Source: Glycomyces algeriensis
Lineage (GTDB): Bacteria > Actinomycetota > Actinomycetes > Mycobacteriales > Micromonosporaceae
Assembly: GCF_027622855.1 (NCBI RefSeq)
Contig: NZ_JAPZVR010000005.1
Location: forward strand, 62,001-126,000
DNA length: 64,000 nt
Direction of reading: 5' to 3'
Shown here: positions 18,608 to 26,914 of the stretch, piece after piece
How the letters are laid out: every line of letters starts with the position of its first letter
How positions within the stretch are numbered: position 1 is the stretch's first letter
Program-made: the position numbers and the translations under genes
The notes under the pieces: model-generated
What the model was told of the DNA's origin: nothing
Seen by the model: only the letters and a program-made list of their open reading frames with translations
Database searches by the model: none

Positions 18608-19045
18608 GTGAGCATGCAGCATTCAGCGAGGCAGGCGCCGCACGACACCGACGCGCCGGAGCCGGGTCGCGCCCTGCCGCGCCAGGAGCGCAGCGCACCG
18701 CCCCGCCGCTCGCGACATACTGCGGAGACCGCCTCGGCCGCGTCCGATCCGGCCTCGATGGTGGTGCCGATCCCCGCCCGCTCGCGCCGTTCCCGCCGCG
18801 AGGAGCCCTCGAAGCTCTTCTCGCTGGAGGAGCCGCCGCCGCTCGACGCGCCCCTGGGGATCACCGAGATCATGGGCTGGTCCCTCGCCGCCGCGATGTG
18901 GCGCGACCACCTGCCCGAGCAGCTGCTCGGCATCGACTGCGCCTCGTGCGACCAGGCCTGGCCGTGCGACACGTGGAAGATCGCGGACGACCTCCTCACC
19001 GAGTGCTGCGAAGCCGCCGGCGAGGCCGCCGTCAAGGCCCGCTAA
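18608..19045 (+). CDS. small protein with C-terminal cysteine cluster
   Basis: A 145-residue protein not assigned to a named family. It starts at GTG after a GAGGAG site (the ATG two codons later is possible). The first about 70 residues are Arg/Ser/Pro/Ala-rich and look disordered. The C-terminal half is compact, with CASCDQAWPCDTW and TECC, six Cys in about 30 residues, suggesting a metal site or disulfides in a cytoplasmic protein. It lies directly upstream of the dnaK control region in the same direction. No function is proposed. Confidence 0.7.
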   Translation: MSMQHSARQAPHDTDAPEPGRALPRQERSAPPRRSRHTAETASAASDPASMVVPIPARSRRSRREEPSKLFSLEEPPPLDAPLGITEIMGWSLAAAMWRDHLPEQLLGIDCASCDQAWPCDTWKIADDLLTECCEAAGEAAVKAR

Positions 19046-19085
19046 GCCCCGCAAGGCCCCGCGCATGCTGACCCCGCGCAATCGA

Positions 19086-19112
19086 AAAGTTGAGTCGACC
19101 CGACTCAACTTT
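19086..19112. promoter_or_regulatory. HAIR-type HspR operator, distal
   Basis: Perfect inverted repeat AAAGTTGAGTCG-N3-complement. The inner TTGAGT-N7-ACTCAA matches the HAIR element bound by HspR upstream of actinobacterial dnaK. Confidence 0.88.
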
Positions 19113-19143
19113 CGTGCGTTTCATCACATTTCCCATGATCCAC

Positions 19144-19172
19144 TTGACAGTAGATGCCTGCCGTTCGAACAT
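19144..19172 (+). promoter_or_regulatory. dnaK operon promoter
   Basis: TTGACA (19144-19149), a 17-bp spacer and GAACAT (19167-19172). The proximal HAIR box begins at the end of the -10, fitting repression by HspR. Confidence 0.65.
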
Positions 19173-19190
19173 TGAGTCTATCCGGCTCAA
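19172..19190. promoter_or_regulatory. HAIR-type HspR operator, proximal
   Basis: TTGAGT-N7-GCTCAA, one mismatch from the symmetric form, about 85 bp downstream of the distal box and overlapping the transcription start region. Confidence 0.8.
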
Positions 19191-19278
19191 CTTGGTTCGG
19201 GGTTCCCGCCCGGCCGCTTGAGACAGAGACTCGTCTCCAATCCCGGAGACATCTGTTCGACTACGTCAGGAGATCAAC

Positions 19279-21120
19279 ATGGCACGTGCGGTCGGTATCG
19301 ACCTCGGCACGACGAACTCCGTGGTCAGCGTCCTCGAAGGCGGGGAAGCCACGGTCATCACCAATGCTGAGGGGGCCAGGACCACCCCGTCCATCGTCGC
19401 GTTCGCGAAGAACGGCGAAGTGCTCGTCGGCGAGGTGGCCAAGCGTCAGGCGGTCACGAACCCGGACCGCACGATCCGCTCGGTCAAGCGCTACATCGGC
19501 ACGGACTGGGCCGTCGACATCGACGGCAAGTCCTACACCGCGCAGGAGATCAGCGCGCGCATCCTCATGAAGCTCAAGCGCGACGCCGAGGCGTACCTGG
19601 GCGAGAACGTGACCGACGCGGTCGTCACCGTGCCGGCCTACTTCTCGGACGCGCAGCGCACCGCCACCAAGGAGGCGGGCGAGATCGCGGGCCTCAACGT
19701 CCTGCGCATCATCAACGAGCCCACTTCGGCGGCCCTCTCCTACGGCCTCGACAAGGGCGAGGAAGAGCAGACGATCCTCGTCTTCGACCTCGGCGGCGGC
19801 ACCTTCGACGTGTCCCTGCTGGAGATCGCGGACGGCGTCATCCAGGTCAAGGCCACCTCCGGTGACAACCACCTCGGCGGCGACGACTGGGACGACCGGG
19901 TCATCCAGCACCTGGTCAAGACCTTCAACGGCCAGTACGGCGTGGACCTGTCCAAGGACAAGATGGCCATGCAGCGCCTCAAGGAGGCCGCCGAGAAGGC
20001 CAAGATCGAGCTCTCCAGCGCCACCAACACCTCGATCAACCTGCCCTACATCACGGCGGGCCCCGACGGGCCGCTGCACCTCGACGTCTCGCTCTCGCGC
20101 GCCGAGTTCGAGCAGATGACCTCCGACCTCCTCGACCGCTGCAAGAAGCCGTTCGAGCAGGCCGTGAAGGACGCCGGGATCAACGTCTCCGAGGTCGACC
20201 ACGTCATCCTCGTCGGCGGCTCGACCCGCATGCCGGCCGTCTCGGACCTGGTCAAGCGCCTCATCGGCCGCGACGCGCACAAGGGCGTCAACCCTGACGA
20301 GGTCGTCGCCGTCGGCGCGACCCTCCAGGCCGGCGTCCTCAAGGGCGAAGTCAAGGACGTGCTGCTCCTCGACGTCACGCCGCTGAGCCTCGGCATCGAG
20401 ACCAAGGGCGGGATCTTCACCAAGCTCATCGAGCGCAACACCACGATCCCGACCAAGCGCTCGGAGGTCTTCACGACCGCCGACGACAACCAGCCGTCGG
20501 TGCTCATCCAGGTGTTCCAGGGCGAGCGCGAGATCGCGGCCTACAACAAGAAGCTCGGCACCTTCGAGCTCACCGGTCTGCCGCCGGCGCCGCGCGGCGT
20601 CCCGCAGATCGAGGTCACCTTCGACATCGACGCGAACGGCATCGTGAACGTCTCCGCGAAGGACTCCGCGACCGGCAAGGCCCAGTCGATGACCATCTCG
20701 GGCGGTTCCAGCCTGGCCCAGGACGACATCCAGCGGATGATGGCCGAGGCCCAGGAGCACGCCGAGGAGGACCGGCAGCGCAAGGAGGAGGCCGAGGCCC
20801 GCAACATGGGCGAGTCGCTGGTCTACCAGACCGAGAAGCTGCTGGCCGAGAACGGCGACAAGGTCCCCGAGGACCTCAAGGGCCGCATCAACGACGCCAC
20901 CGGTTCCCTGAAGGGCGCCTTGGGCGGCAGCGACATCGAGGCGATCAAGACCGCCACGGAGGAGCTCTCCAAGGTCAGCCAGGAGGCCGGGCAGGCCATG
21001 TACGCGGCCGCCCAGGCGGAGCAGGGCACGCAGCCCTCCGCCGCGCCGAACGCCGACGCCCAGGACTCCGAGACGATCGTCGACGCCGAGATCGTCGACG
21101 ACGACAAGGACCAGAAGTGA
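19279..21120 (+). CDS. dnaK: Hsp70 chaperone DnaK
   Basis: A 613-residue Hsp70. It binds and releases unfolded segments in an ATP-driven cycle with DnaJ and GrpE in the cytoplasm. The start ATG follows AGGAG. ATPase domain 1-360, with GIDLGTTNS at the start, [10 protein letters not shown] at about 170 and GGSTRMP at about 313; substrate-binding beta domain about 365-480; helical lid; acidic tail ending DDDKDQK. First gene of a coupled operon with two HAIR boxes; its TGA overlaps the grpE GTG. Confidence 0.99.
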   Translation: MARAVGIDLGTTNSVVSVLEGGEATVITNAEGARTTPSIVAFAKNGEVLVGEVAKRQAVTNPDRTIRSVKRYIGTDWAVDIDGKSYTAQEISARILMKLKRDAEAYLGENVTDAVVTVPAYFSDAQRTATKEAGEIAGLNVLRIINEPTSAALSYGLDKGEEEQTILVFDLGGGTFDVSLLEIADGVIQVKATSGDNHLGGDDWDDRVIQHLVKTFNGQYGVDLSKDKMAMQRLKEAAEKAKIELSSATNTSINLPYITAGPDGPLHLDVSLSRAEFEQMTSDLLDRCKKPFEQAVKDAGINVSEVDHVILVGGSTRMPAVSDLVKRLIGRDAHKGVNPDEVVAVGATLQAGVLKGEVKDVLLLDVTPLSLGIETKGGIFTKLIERNTTIPTKRSEVFTTADDNQPSVLIQVFQGEREIAAYNKKLGTFELTGLPPAPRGVPQIEVTFDIDANGIVNVSAKDSATGKAQSMTISGGSSLAQDDIQRMMAEAQEHAEEDRQRKEEAEARNMGESLVYQTEKLLAENGDKVPEDLKGRINDATGSLKGALGGSDIEAIKTATEELSKVSQEAGQAMYAAAQAEQGTQPSAAPNADAQDSETIVDAEIVDDDKDQK

Positions 21121-21893
21121 CGGACGAAGGCAACAAGGACGCCGAAGACGAGCGTCCCGGCGACTCCGACGCGCAGTCGGGCGACGCCGAGGACGAGCTG
21201 ACCGTGGACGACATCCTCGCGGCCGCTTCGGACGACGGCCAGGCCGCGGACGACGCGGTGGCCGTCCTCCAGTCGACGGTCGAGGAGCGCACGCGGGACC
21301 TGCAGCGGATCACCGCCGAGTTCCAGAACTACCGCAAGCGCGTCGAGCGGGACAAGGCCCGCTCCGGCGAGCTCGCGACGGCCGCGGTGCTGCAGAGCCT
21401 GCTGCCGGTGCTGGACGACATGGACCGGGCGCGGGACCACGGGGACCTCAACGGCCCCTTCGGTTCCGTGGCCGAGCAGCTTGTCAACGCGCTCGCGAAG
21501 CACGGCCTCGAGTCCTTCGGGACCAAGGGCGACGCGTTCGACCCGCAGATCCACGAGGCCGTGGCGCACATGCAGATGCCGGGAGTCGACGGACCGACCT
21601 GCATCGACGTGATGCGCTCGGGCTACCGGCTCGGCGACAAGCTCCTGCGCCCCGCCCTCGTGGCGGTCGCGGAGCCGACGGACGACCCGGAACCCGCCGC
21701 GGCCGAAGAGCCGGAGACCATCGAGGCCGAGGCCGAAGTGGTGGAGGCGGCAGCGGACGACACCGCGGGCGACGAGCCCGAGGAGTCCGCCGAGGAGACC
21801 GCGGCGGCCGCCGAGGCCGAACCGTCCGAGGGCGACGAGCCCGCGGGCAAGACCAAGAAGAAGAAAGACAAGGGCGACAAGGACTCCTAGGTC
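21117..21893 (+). CDS. grpE: nucleotide exchange factor GrpE with long C-terminal tail
   Basis: A 257-residue protein whose stop is TAG at 21888-21890. It starts at GTG inside the dnaK stop (GTGA). An acidic head (1-40) is followed by the GrpE coiled coil ([16 protein letters not shown]) and beta-wing domain to about 185, including [15 protein letters not shown]. The last about 70 residues are unusual: an acidic, Ala/Glu-rich stretch ending in a Lys-rich run ([13 protein letters not shown]). GrpE releases ADP from DnaK; the tail has no known function and is probably disordered. Confidence 0.96.
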
Positions 21894-21929
21894 CCCGCCC
21901 GAACGATAAGCAGGTAGAGGAGGCGTCCC

Positions 21930-23063
21930 GTGGCATCGCAGGAATGGCTTGAGAAGGACTTCTACGCCATACTCGGCGTGCCGCAGGACGCCTCCAAAAA
22001 GGACATCGAGCGGGCGTACCGCAAGCTCGCGCGCGAGCTGCACCCCGACCACAACCCCGACCCGGCCGCCGAGGAGCGCTTCAAAGGCGTCTCGGAGGCC
22101 TATTCGGTGCTCCACGACGACAAGGCGCGCAAGGAGTACGACCAGATCCAGTTGATGAAGTCCGGCAGGGGCGGCTTCGGCGGGATGCCGGGCGGCTCCG
22201 GCGGCGTCAACCTCGAGGACCTGTTCGGCAACACGGGCAGTTCGGGCGGTTTCTCGGACATCTTCGGGGACCTGTTCCGCGGCGGCGGCAGCGGCGGGGC
22301 CCATCGGCGCCGCAGCGGCGCCCAGCGCGGCAACGACCTGCGCACCCACATCACCCTCGACTTCGCCGACGCCGTGAAGGGCACCACGACCGAGCTGCGG
22401 ATGCGCGCGCCGGGCGAGTGCGGCACCTGCCACGGCTCGGGCGCGAAGCCCGGTTCGGCGCCGAGCACCTGCTCCCGCTGCAACGGCCGGGGCCTGATCA
22501 CCGAGAACCAGGGCGCGTTCAGCTTCGCGCAGCCCTGCCCCGAATGCGAGGGCACGGGCACCGTGGTCACCGACCCGTGCCCCGACTGCGGCGGCACGGG
22601 TGCGACCACGCAGGACCGCATCATCACCGTGCGCGTCCCGGTGGGCATCGGCGACGGCCAGTCGATCCGGCTGGCGGGCCGCGGCGCCCCCGGCGAGCGC
22701 GGCGGACCTCCGGGCGACCTGCTCGTGAAGGTGGCCGTGCGGACCCACCCCCTGTTCGCCCGCGACGGCGACAACGTGACCGTGCGACTGCCGGTCTCCT
22801 TCCCCGAGGCCGCCATGGGCGCCAAGGTGAAGGTGCCGACGCTCGACGGCCCCGTGACGCTGAAGGTCCCCGAGGGCACCCCGACCGGGCGCGTGCTGCG
22901 CGTCAAGGGCCGCGGCGTGCCCGGCAAGGGCGACCTGCTGGTCACCGTGGACGTCGAAGTGCCGCATGCACTCTCGCCCGAGGCCCGCGAGGCCCTGGAG
23001 AAGTACGCGGCCGCCGCCCCGCCGGTCGACCGCTCCAAGCTGGAAGAGCTGACGGGCCAATGA
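21930..23063 (+). CDS. dnaJ: co-chaperone DnaJ (type I)
   Basis: A 377-residue J-protein that brings substrates to DnaK and triggers ATP hydrolysis. J domain 8-75 with the HPD motif; Gly/Phe-rich linker with GGSGG runs to about 135; four zinc-binding CxxCxGxG repeats (CGTCHGSG, CSRCNGRG, CPECEGTG, CPDCGGTG) about 155-220; C-terminal substrate domain. It is 39 bp after grpE with an AGGAGG site. Its TGA overlaps the ATG of the next gene (ATGA), which here is not hspR but the repeat protein described next. Confidence 0.98.
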   Translation: MASQEWLEKDFYAILGVPQDASKKDIERAYRKLARELHPDHNPDPAAEERFKGVSEAYSVLHDDKARKEYDQIQLMKSGRGGFGGMPGGSGGVNLEDLFGNTGSSGGFSDIFGDLFRGGGSGGAHRRRSGAQRGNDLRTHITLDFADAVKGTTTELRMRAPGECGTCHGSGAKPGSAPSTCSRCNGRGLITENQGAFSFAQPCPECEGTGTVVTDPCPDCGGTGATTQDRIITVRVPVGIGDGQSIRLAGRGAPGERGGPPGDLLVKVAVRTHPLFARDGDNVTVRLPVSFPEAAMGAKVKVPTLDGPVTLKVPEGTPTGRVLRVKGRGVPGKGDLLVTVDVEVPHALSPEAREALEKYAAAAPPVDRSKLEELTGQ

Positions 23064-24016
23064 TCTCCCTGGCGCGGCAAGCGAACCGCAGCCCGGCGCG
23101 AGAGCGCCGGGAGGTTCCGGGTGCCGCGCGAACGGCCCGCCCGGAAGCGGGCGTTGCTTCGCCGAACGCGGGCAACCGCCCTGAGACGAATGCCAATACG
23201 CGGGTGGCGTCGCAGCACGCGAAACGCGACGCGGCACCCGCGAACGGAGTGCTCCGCGCCGCCGCCTGGGCAGTGCGCCTCGCAGCGATTGCTCCGGCGC
23301 CGAAATCGGATGACCGCACCAAGCTGACTGCGACCGACGCGCCCGCTCGGCGCGCGAACCGCGACTCGACGCGGGTCCGCTCGTCGTCTGCGAATGCCGA
23401 TCGCACGGTACGCCCGGAGACGATCGTGCCGGTACCGAATGCGGGCGGGCTAGCGACTTCGAGTCGAACCGGCTCGCCGTCGAACTCATTGGCACACAAC
23501 GAGTCTCACGACTCGACGCGCGTGCGCTCGACCTCGCGGATCGCCGCTCGGCCGACCCGCCCGGCGGCGGTCGCTCCTGCGCCGGAGGCGGGCGGCCCCG
23601 CGACTTCGAGTCGAACCGGCTCGCCGTCGAGGTCGTCGGCATGGAACGAGATCCACGACCCGGTGGGCGTGCGACCGACCTCGCGGAGTACCGCGCGAAC
23701 GGCACGCCCGGAAGCGGGAGCCCTTGCACCGAGGACAGGCGACCGCACGACGCGGCAGGCGAACCGCGACGCCGCACCGCCCCGCCGAGTGCTTCGCGGC
23801 ACCGTTCGGGGGGTACGTCTCTCACTGGGCGTTACGACGCCGCCGGCGGGCGACCGCACGATGTCGTCTGAAGCATCGGCGGCTCGGAACGCGAACGGCG
23901 ACTCTACGCGTGACCGCCGTTTGCGTAGCGACGCCACACGGTTCGGCCGCTCGGCGGTGCTTCTTCCCAGTTCGCTGCCGAACGGCCCGATGCGGGAAGC
24001 GAGGGCAGGGCGATGA
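23060..24016 (+). CDS. repeat protein inside the dnaK operon (unknown)
   Basis: A 318-residue open frame that starts in the dnaJ stop (ATGA) and ends in the start of the next gene (ATGA). After MISLA it can be divided into seven degenerate repeats of 37-49 residues (residues 6, 52, 97, 146, 195, 232 and 275 onward). They follow a common pattern: an ANRDSTRVRS-like opening, an R-rich middle, RPxxxxPxP, AGG, then a Ser/Thr/Gly tail; repeats 3 and 4 share ATSSRTGSPS. It is very basic, without membrane segments or a signal peptide, and likely disordered. GC at third positions is lower than in its neighbours. All repeat lengths keep frame, which favours coding on this strand; the antisense frame is interrupted near 23500. 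No homolog is recognised. Decayed or spacer DNA is the alternative. Confidence 0.6.
   Translation: MISLARQANRSPARERREVPGAARTARPEAGVASPNAGNRPETNANTRVASQHAKRDAAPANGVLRAAAWAVRLAAIAPAPKSDDRTKLTATDAPARRANRDSTRVRSSSANADRTVRPETIVPVPNAGGLATSSRTGSPSNSLAHNESHDSTRVRSTSRIAARPTRPAAVAPAPEAGGPATSSRTGSPSRSSAWNEIHDPVGVRPTSRSTARTARPEAGALAPRTGDRTTRQANRDAAPPRRVLRGTVRGVRLSLGVTTPPAGDRTMSSEASAARNANGDSTRDRRLRSDATRFGRSAVLLPSSLPNGPMREARAGR
23075..24013 (+). repeat. seven degenerate repeats of 111-147 bp
   Basis: Units begin near 23075, 23213, 23348, 23495, 23642, 23753 and 23882. The clearest pair is units 3 and 4, which share a stretch starting GCGACTTCGAGTCGAACCGG and continuing through CTCGCCGTCGA. Units 2 and 6 share the arrangement GCGAA-CGCGACGC-GCACC, then GTGCT-CGC. 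Every unit is a multiple of three bases. Confidence 0.75.
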
Positions 24017-24864
24017 AGGTGCCAGGAGTGCAGCGCGTGCGGGACCGCTTCGCGCGCCCGCCGCGTGAGGAAGCCGAGATCCGCGTGCCCGTACGCTTCC
24101 GGGTCGCGAGAGCGGTCGGCACGGCCGCTAGCGCCATCCCCGAGTCCCGCGCCGTGAAGATGGGGACCGCTGTGGCCACGGTCGTCGCGGCGCACCCCAA
24201 CATCGTGCGCGCCGGACTCACCGCCGCCAGCGCCGTCCCGGTGCTGCGCCCGTATGTGAAGGTCGCGGTCGCCGCGACGAGCGTCATCGCGGTGGCGCGG
24301 CGCCTCGCGGAGGCGAGGTCCGCGGCGACGGACGTCGTCGCGACGCTGCGCAGCCGCCCCGGTTCGCCCGGCATGGCCTACGCGGGCAACGAATTCGGTC
24401 TCGGCTCCGCTGCGGAGCCGATCGTCCTGGAGAGCGAGAAGGCCGCGTTGCCGGCGAGCCCGGCCGCGTCCGCTGAGCCGGTGGTCCCCGCCGCGCAGCC
24501 CGCTGACCCGGCCGCCGCCGCGCCTCCCGTGGTCCCGGCGCCATCCGCGGAACCGACGGCGGTCCCTGGGCAATCCGCGAATCCGTCGGCCGACACCGGC
24601 CGGTTCGCGAACCCCGCGTCCTACCTTTCCCGGTCCGCAGGCCCGGTGCCCGACGCCGCCCGGTACGCGAACCCCGCCGCTTTCCGCGCCCAGTCCGCAA
24701 GCCCGGCGATTCCCGCTCAAGCGAGCGACAGCACAGCCGCCGAACCGGACCGGCCGGAAGAAGCCGACCGCCCGACGTTGTTGCAACGAATGCACCGGCG
24801 AATGCCGCGTGCGTCCCGCGGCACGGACGCGGCGACGACCACCGAGCGAGGGAGGGAACCGTGA
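24013..24864 (+). CDS. Ala/Pro-rich protein between dnaJ and hspR (unknown)
   Basis: A 283-residue protein coupled on both sides: its ATG lies in the stop of the repeat gene (ATGA) and its TGA in the GTG of hspR (GTGA). Residues 1-120 are ordered-looking, basic and rich in Ala/Val, with helical stretches such as AVATVVAAHPNIVRAGL and VKVAVAATSVIAVARRLAE that could be amphipathic or membrane-associated. Residues about 130-255 are Pro/Ala-rich with loose repeats around RFANPASYLSRSAGP and RYANPAAFRAQSASP. The end is charged. Third positions are very GC-rich, so it is convincingly coding. No family is recognised. The place in the operon suggests expression with the chaperones and a role beside them, which is inference. 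Confidence 0.78.
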   Translation: MKVPGVQRVRDRFARPPREEAEIRVPVRFRVARAVGTAASAIPESRAVKMGTAVATVVAAHPNIVRAGLTAASAVPVLRPYVKVAVAATSVIAVARRLAEARSAATDVVATLRSRPGSPGMAYAGNEFGLGSAAEPIVLESEKAALPASPAASAEPVVPAAQPADPAAAAPPVVPAPSAEPTAVPGQSANPSADTGRFANPASYLSRSAGPVPDAARYANPAAFRAQSASPAIPAQASDSTAAEPDRPEEADRPTLLQRMHRRMPRASRGTDAATTTERGREP

Positions 24865-25382
24865 CCGCTTCGAACCGCACCGGCGGCCCCGACGATCGCG
24901 CTGCCGGCCGTGCCGCCGACATGAGCGCGCGCCCGCAGGTGCGCATCGAGATCGCCTACCACCGGCGCCTCCCCGGGGGCGGCGCCGACGAGATCGACTA
25001 CGACGCCAAGATCCTCGCGATCTCGGCCGCCGCGGAGATGGCCGGGATGCACCCGCAGACCCTCCGCCAGTACGACCGCCTCGGGCTCGTCGAGCCCGCC
25101 CGCACGCCGGGCGGCGGCCGCCGCTACTCCGTCCGCGACGTGACGCGGCTGCGGGAGGTCCAGCGCCTGTCCCAGGACGAGGGCGTGAACCTCGCGGGCA
25201 TCAAGCGGATCATGGACCTCGAGCGCGAGGTCCAGGCCGTGCGCGCCGAAGCCGGTGCCGCTGTGGAGGAGCTCGCGCGCGAGCTCCAGCGGGCCCGCGC
25301 GCAACTCGCGGAGCTGCAGGCGATGGCCGGTCCGTTCGGCCGCTCAACTGACATCGTCTTGTGGCGGGGCGAACAAAGATGA
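24861..25382 (+). CDS. hspR: MerR-family heat-shock repressor HspR
   Basis: A 173-residue HspR. A non-conserved head (1-50) is followed by the MerR winged helix (residues about 50-115, with AISAAAEMAGMHPQTLRQYDRLGLVEPART) and a coiled-coil region. It normally binds HAIR sites with DnaK as corepressor and shuts off dnaK; two HAIR boxes stand upstream of dnaK here. It starts with GTG inside the preceding stop; an ATG 20 codons on (24921) is possible. Last gene of the operon. Confidence 0.96.
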   Translation: MTASNRTGGPDDRAAGRAADMSARPQVRIEIAYHRRLPGGGADEIDYDAKILAISAAAEMAGMHPQTLRQYDRLGLVEPARTPGGGRRYSVRDVTRLREVQRLSQDEGVNLAGIKRIMDLEREVQAVRAEAGAAVEELARELQRARAQLAELQAMAGPFGRSTDIVLWRGEQR

Positions 25383-25421
25383 CCGCTTTCCCCGCCCTTC
25401 CGTCCCGTTAAGATCGGCCCC

Positions 25422-25553
25422 ATGCGACGAAGAAGACGACGCTCGGTCGTGGCGCGCAAGCCGCGCCGCAGCCGACATCGAAGTCCCCGGCCTGGTGCGG
25501 GCGATCCGCTCCGGGCCTCCGGTCCGCACCTGAGGCGTGATCGATGCTCATAG
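25422..25553 (+). other. possible leaderless Arg-rich small ORF
   Basis: ATG at 25422 lies 7 bp after a -10-like TAAGAT (25409-25414), the layout of leaderless actinobacterial messages. It encodes 43 residues starting MRRRRRRSVVARKPRRSRH and overlaps the start of the CNNM gene by 10 bp. It could be a leader peptide, or simply open frame in the 5' region of the CNNM operon. Confidence 0.25.
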
Positions 25554-26914
25554 TCACCGGCCTGGTCATCATCCTGGCCGTCACCGCGGCCACGGGCTTC
25601 TTCGTGGCGCTCGAATTCGCCTACACCGCCGTCGACCGGTCCCGCCTCGAGGACATCGCGAACGACGGCGACGCCCGCCGCGCCGCCCGGGCCCGCCGGG
25701 CGCTCAAGATCTGCTCGTCCCTGTCGTTCGCGCTGTCGGGCGCGCAGCTGGGCATCACCGTCACCGCGCTCTTCGTCGGCTTCTTCGCCGAGCCGTACCT
25801 CGGCCAGGGCCTCGCCGACCTCCTCGGCGTCGTCGGCGTCCCCGCGGGCGTCTCGGTCACCATCGGCGTCACCTTCGCGTTCCTGTTCGCGAACGTCGTC
25901 CAGATGATCCTCGGCGAGCTCGGCCCCAAGAACCTCGCGATCGCCCGCACCGAGGCGCTCGCGCTCTCCCTCGCGGCGCCCACCCACGCGTACCTCACGA
26001 TCTGCGGACCGATCATCCGCTTCTTCGACGCCGCCTCCACGAAACTGCTGGGGCTCTTCGGCATCCAGCCCGTGGAGGAGCTCGAGCACAACGCCACCCC
26101 CGAAGACCTGCACCGCATCATCGACGTCTCCCGCGACGAGGGCGCCCTCGACCGGGGCCTCTCCGAACTCCTCGACCGCGGCCTCGACTTCTCCGCCACC
26201 GTGGCCGACCAGGCCATGACCCCGCGCGTCAACGTCCAGACCCTCCCGGCCGAGGCCACTGTGGCCGAAGCGGTCGAGGCGCTCGCCGGGGGCCACTCGC
26301 GCTTCCCGGTCGTGGGCGACGACGTGGACGACCTGCGCGGCGTGGTCGGCCTCAACCAGGTCATCGGCGTCCCCCGCGAGGACCGCGGCACGGTCCGCGT
26401 CGGCGAGATCGCCGACCCGGCCCTCCTTGTGCCCGCCTCGCTTCCGCTGCCCACGCTGCTCGAGCGCATGCGGAGCCAGCACCGCCAGTTCGCGTGCGTC
26501 GTCGACGAGTTCGGCGGCTTCGCCGGCATCGTCACCCTCGAAGACCTCGCCGAGGAGCTCGTGGGCGAGATCCGCGACGAGCAGGACCGCTTCGAGGCCG
26601 TCCCGGTCTCGCTCGCGGGCGGCGCCTGGCTCATCCCCGGGCGCTGGCGCATCGACGAGGTCGCCGACGCCACTGGCCTCCAACTTCCTGAAGGCGAGCA
26701 CTACGAGACGATCGCCGGGCTCGTCATGTCCCAGCTCGGCCGCATCGCCCACCCCGGCGACACGGTCGATGTGGACACCGTGCCCCAGGTCGGCGACGAC
26801 CCGGCGGGCGCCGAGAACGCGCCCCGCCGGGTGCGGATGGTCGTCGTCTCCTGCTCCCGCCATGTGCCGCAAGCGGTCGAGCTGCGGCCCGAGCCCGTGG
26901 AGGTGGACGCGTGA
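25544..26914 (+). CDS. CNNM/CBS membrane protein (HlyC/CorC family) 1
   Basis: A 456-residue protein. CNNM (DUF21) membrane domain about 1-195 with four hydrophobic segments and the GELGPKNLAI motif; a pair of CBS domains about 205-335; CorC/HlyC transporter-associated domain about 350-435. The family is linked to magnesium, cobalt or other ion efflux and is often called hemolysin-like without evidence of lysis. Overlaps the next gene as GTGA. Third positions favour C, unlike the second half of the following gene. Confidence 0.9.
   Translation: MLIVTGLVIILAVTAATGFFVALEFAYTAVDRSRLEDIANDGDARRAARARRALKICSSLSFALSGAQLGITVTALFVGFFAEPYLGQGLADLLGVVGVPAGVSVTIGVTFAFLFANVVQMILGELGPKNLAIARTEALALSLAAPTHAYLTICGPIIRFFDAASTKLLGLFGIQPVEELEHNATPEDLHRIIDVSRDEGALDRGLSELLDRGLDFSATVADQAMTPRVNVQTLPAEATVAEAVEALAGGHSRFPVVGDDVDDLRGVVGLNQVIGVPREDRGTVRVGEIADPALLVPASLPLPTLLERMRSQHRQFACVVDEFGGFAGIVTLEDLAEELVGEIRDEQDRFEAVPVSLAGGAWLIPGRWRIDEVADATGLQLPEGEHYETIAGLVMSQLGRIAHPGDTVDVDTVPQVGDDPAGAENAPRRVRMVVVSCSRHVPQAVELRPEPVEVDA

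Noticed and set aside
22942-24795. Antisense frames opposite the two inserted dnaK-operon genes
   Set aside because: They are interrupted near 23500 and overlap dnaJ, while the sense frames are unbroken and coupled to their neighbours at both ends.
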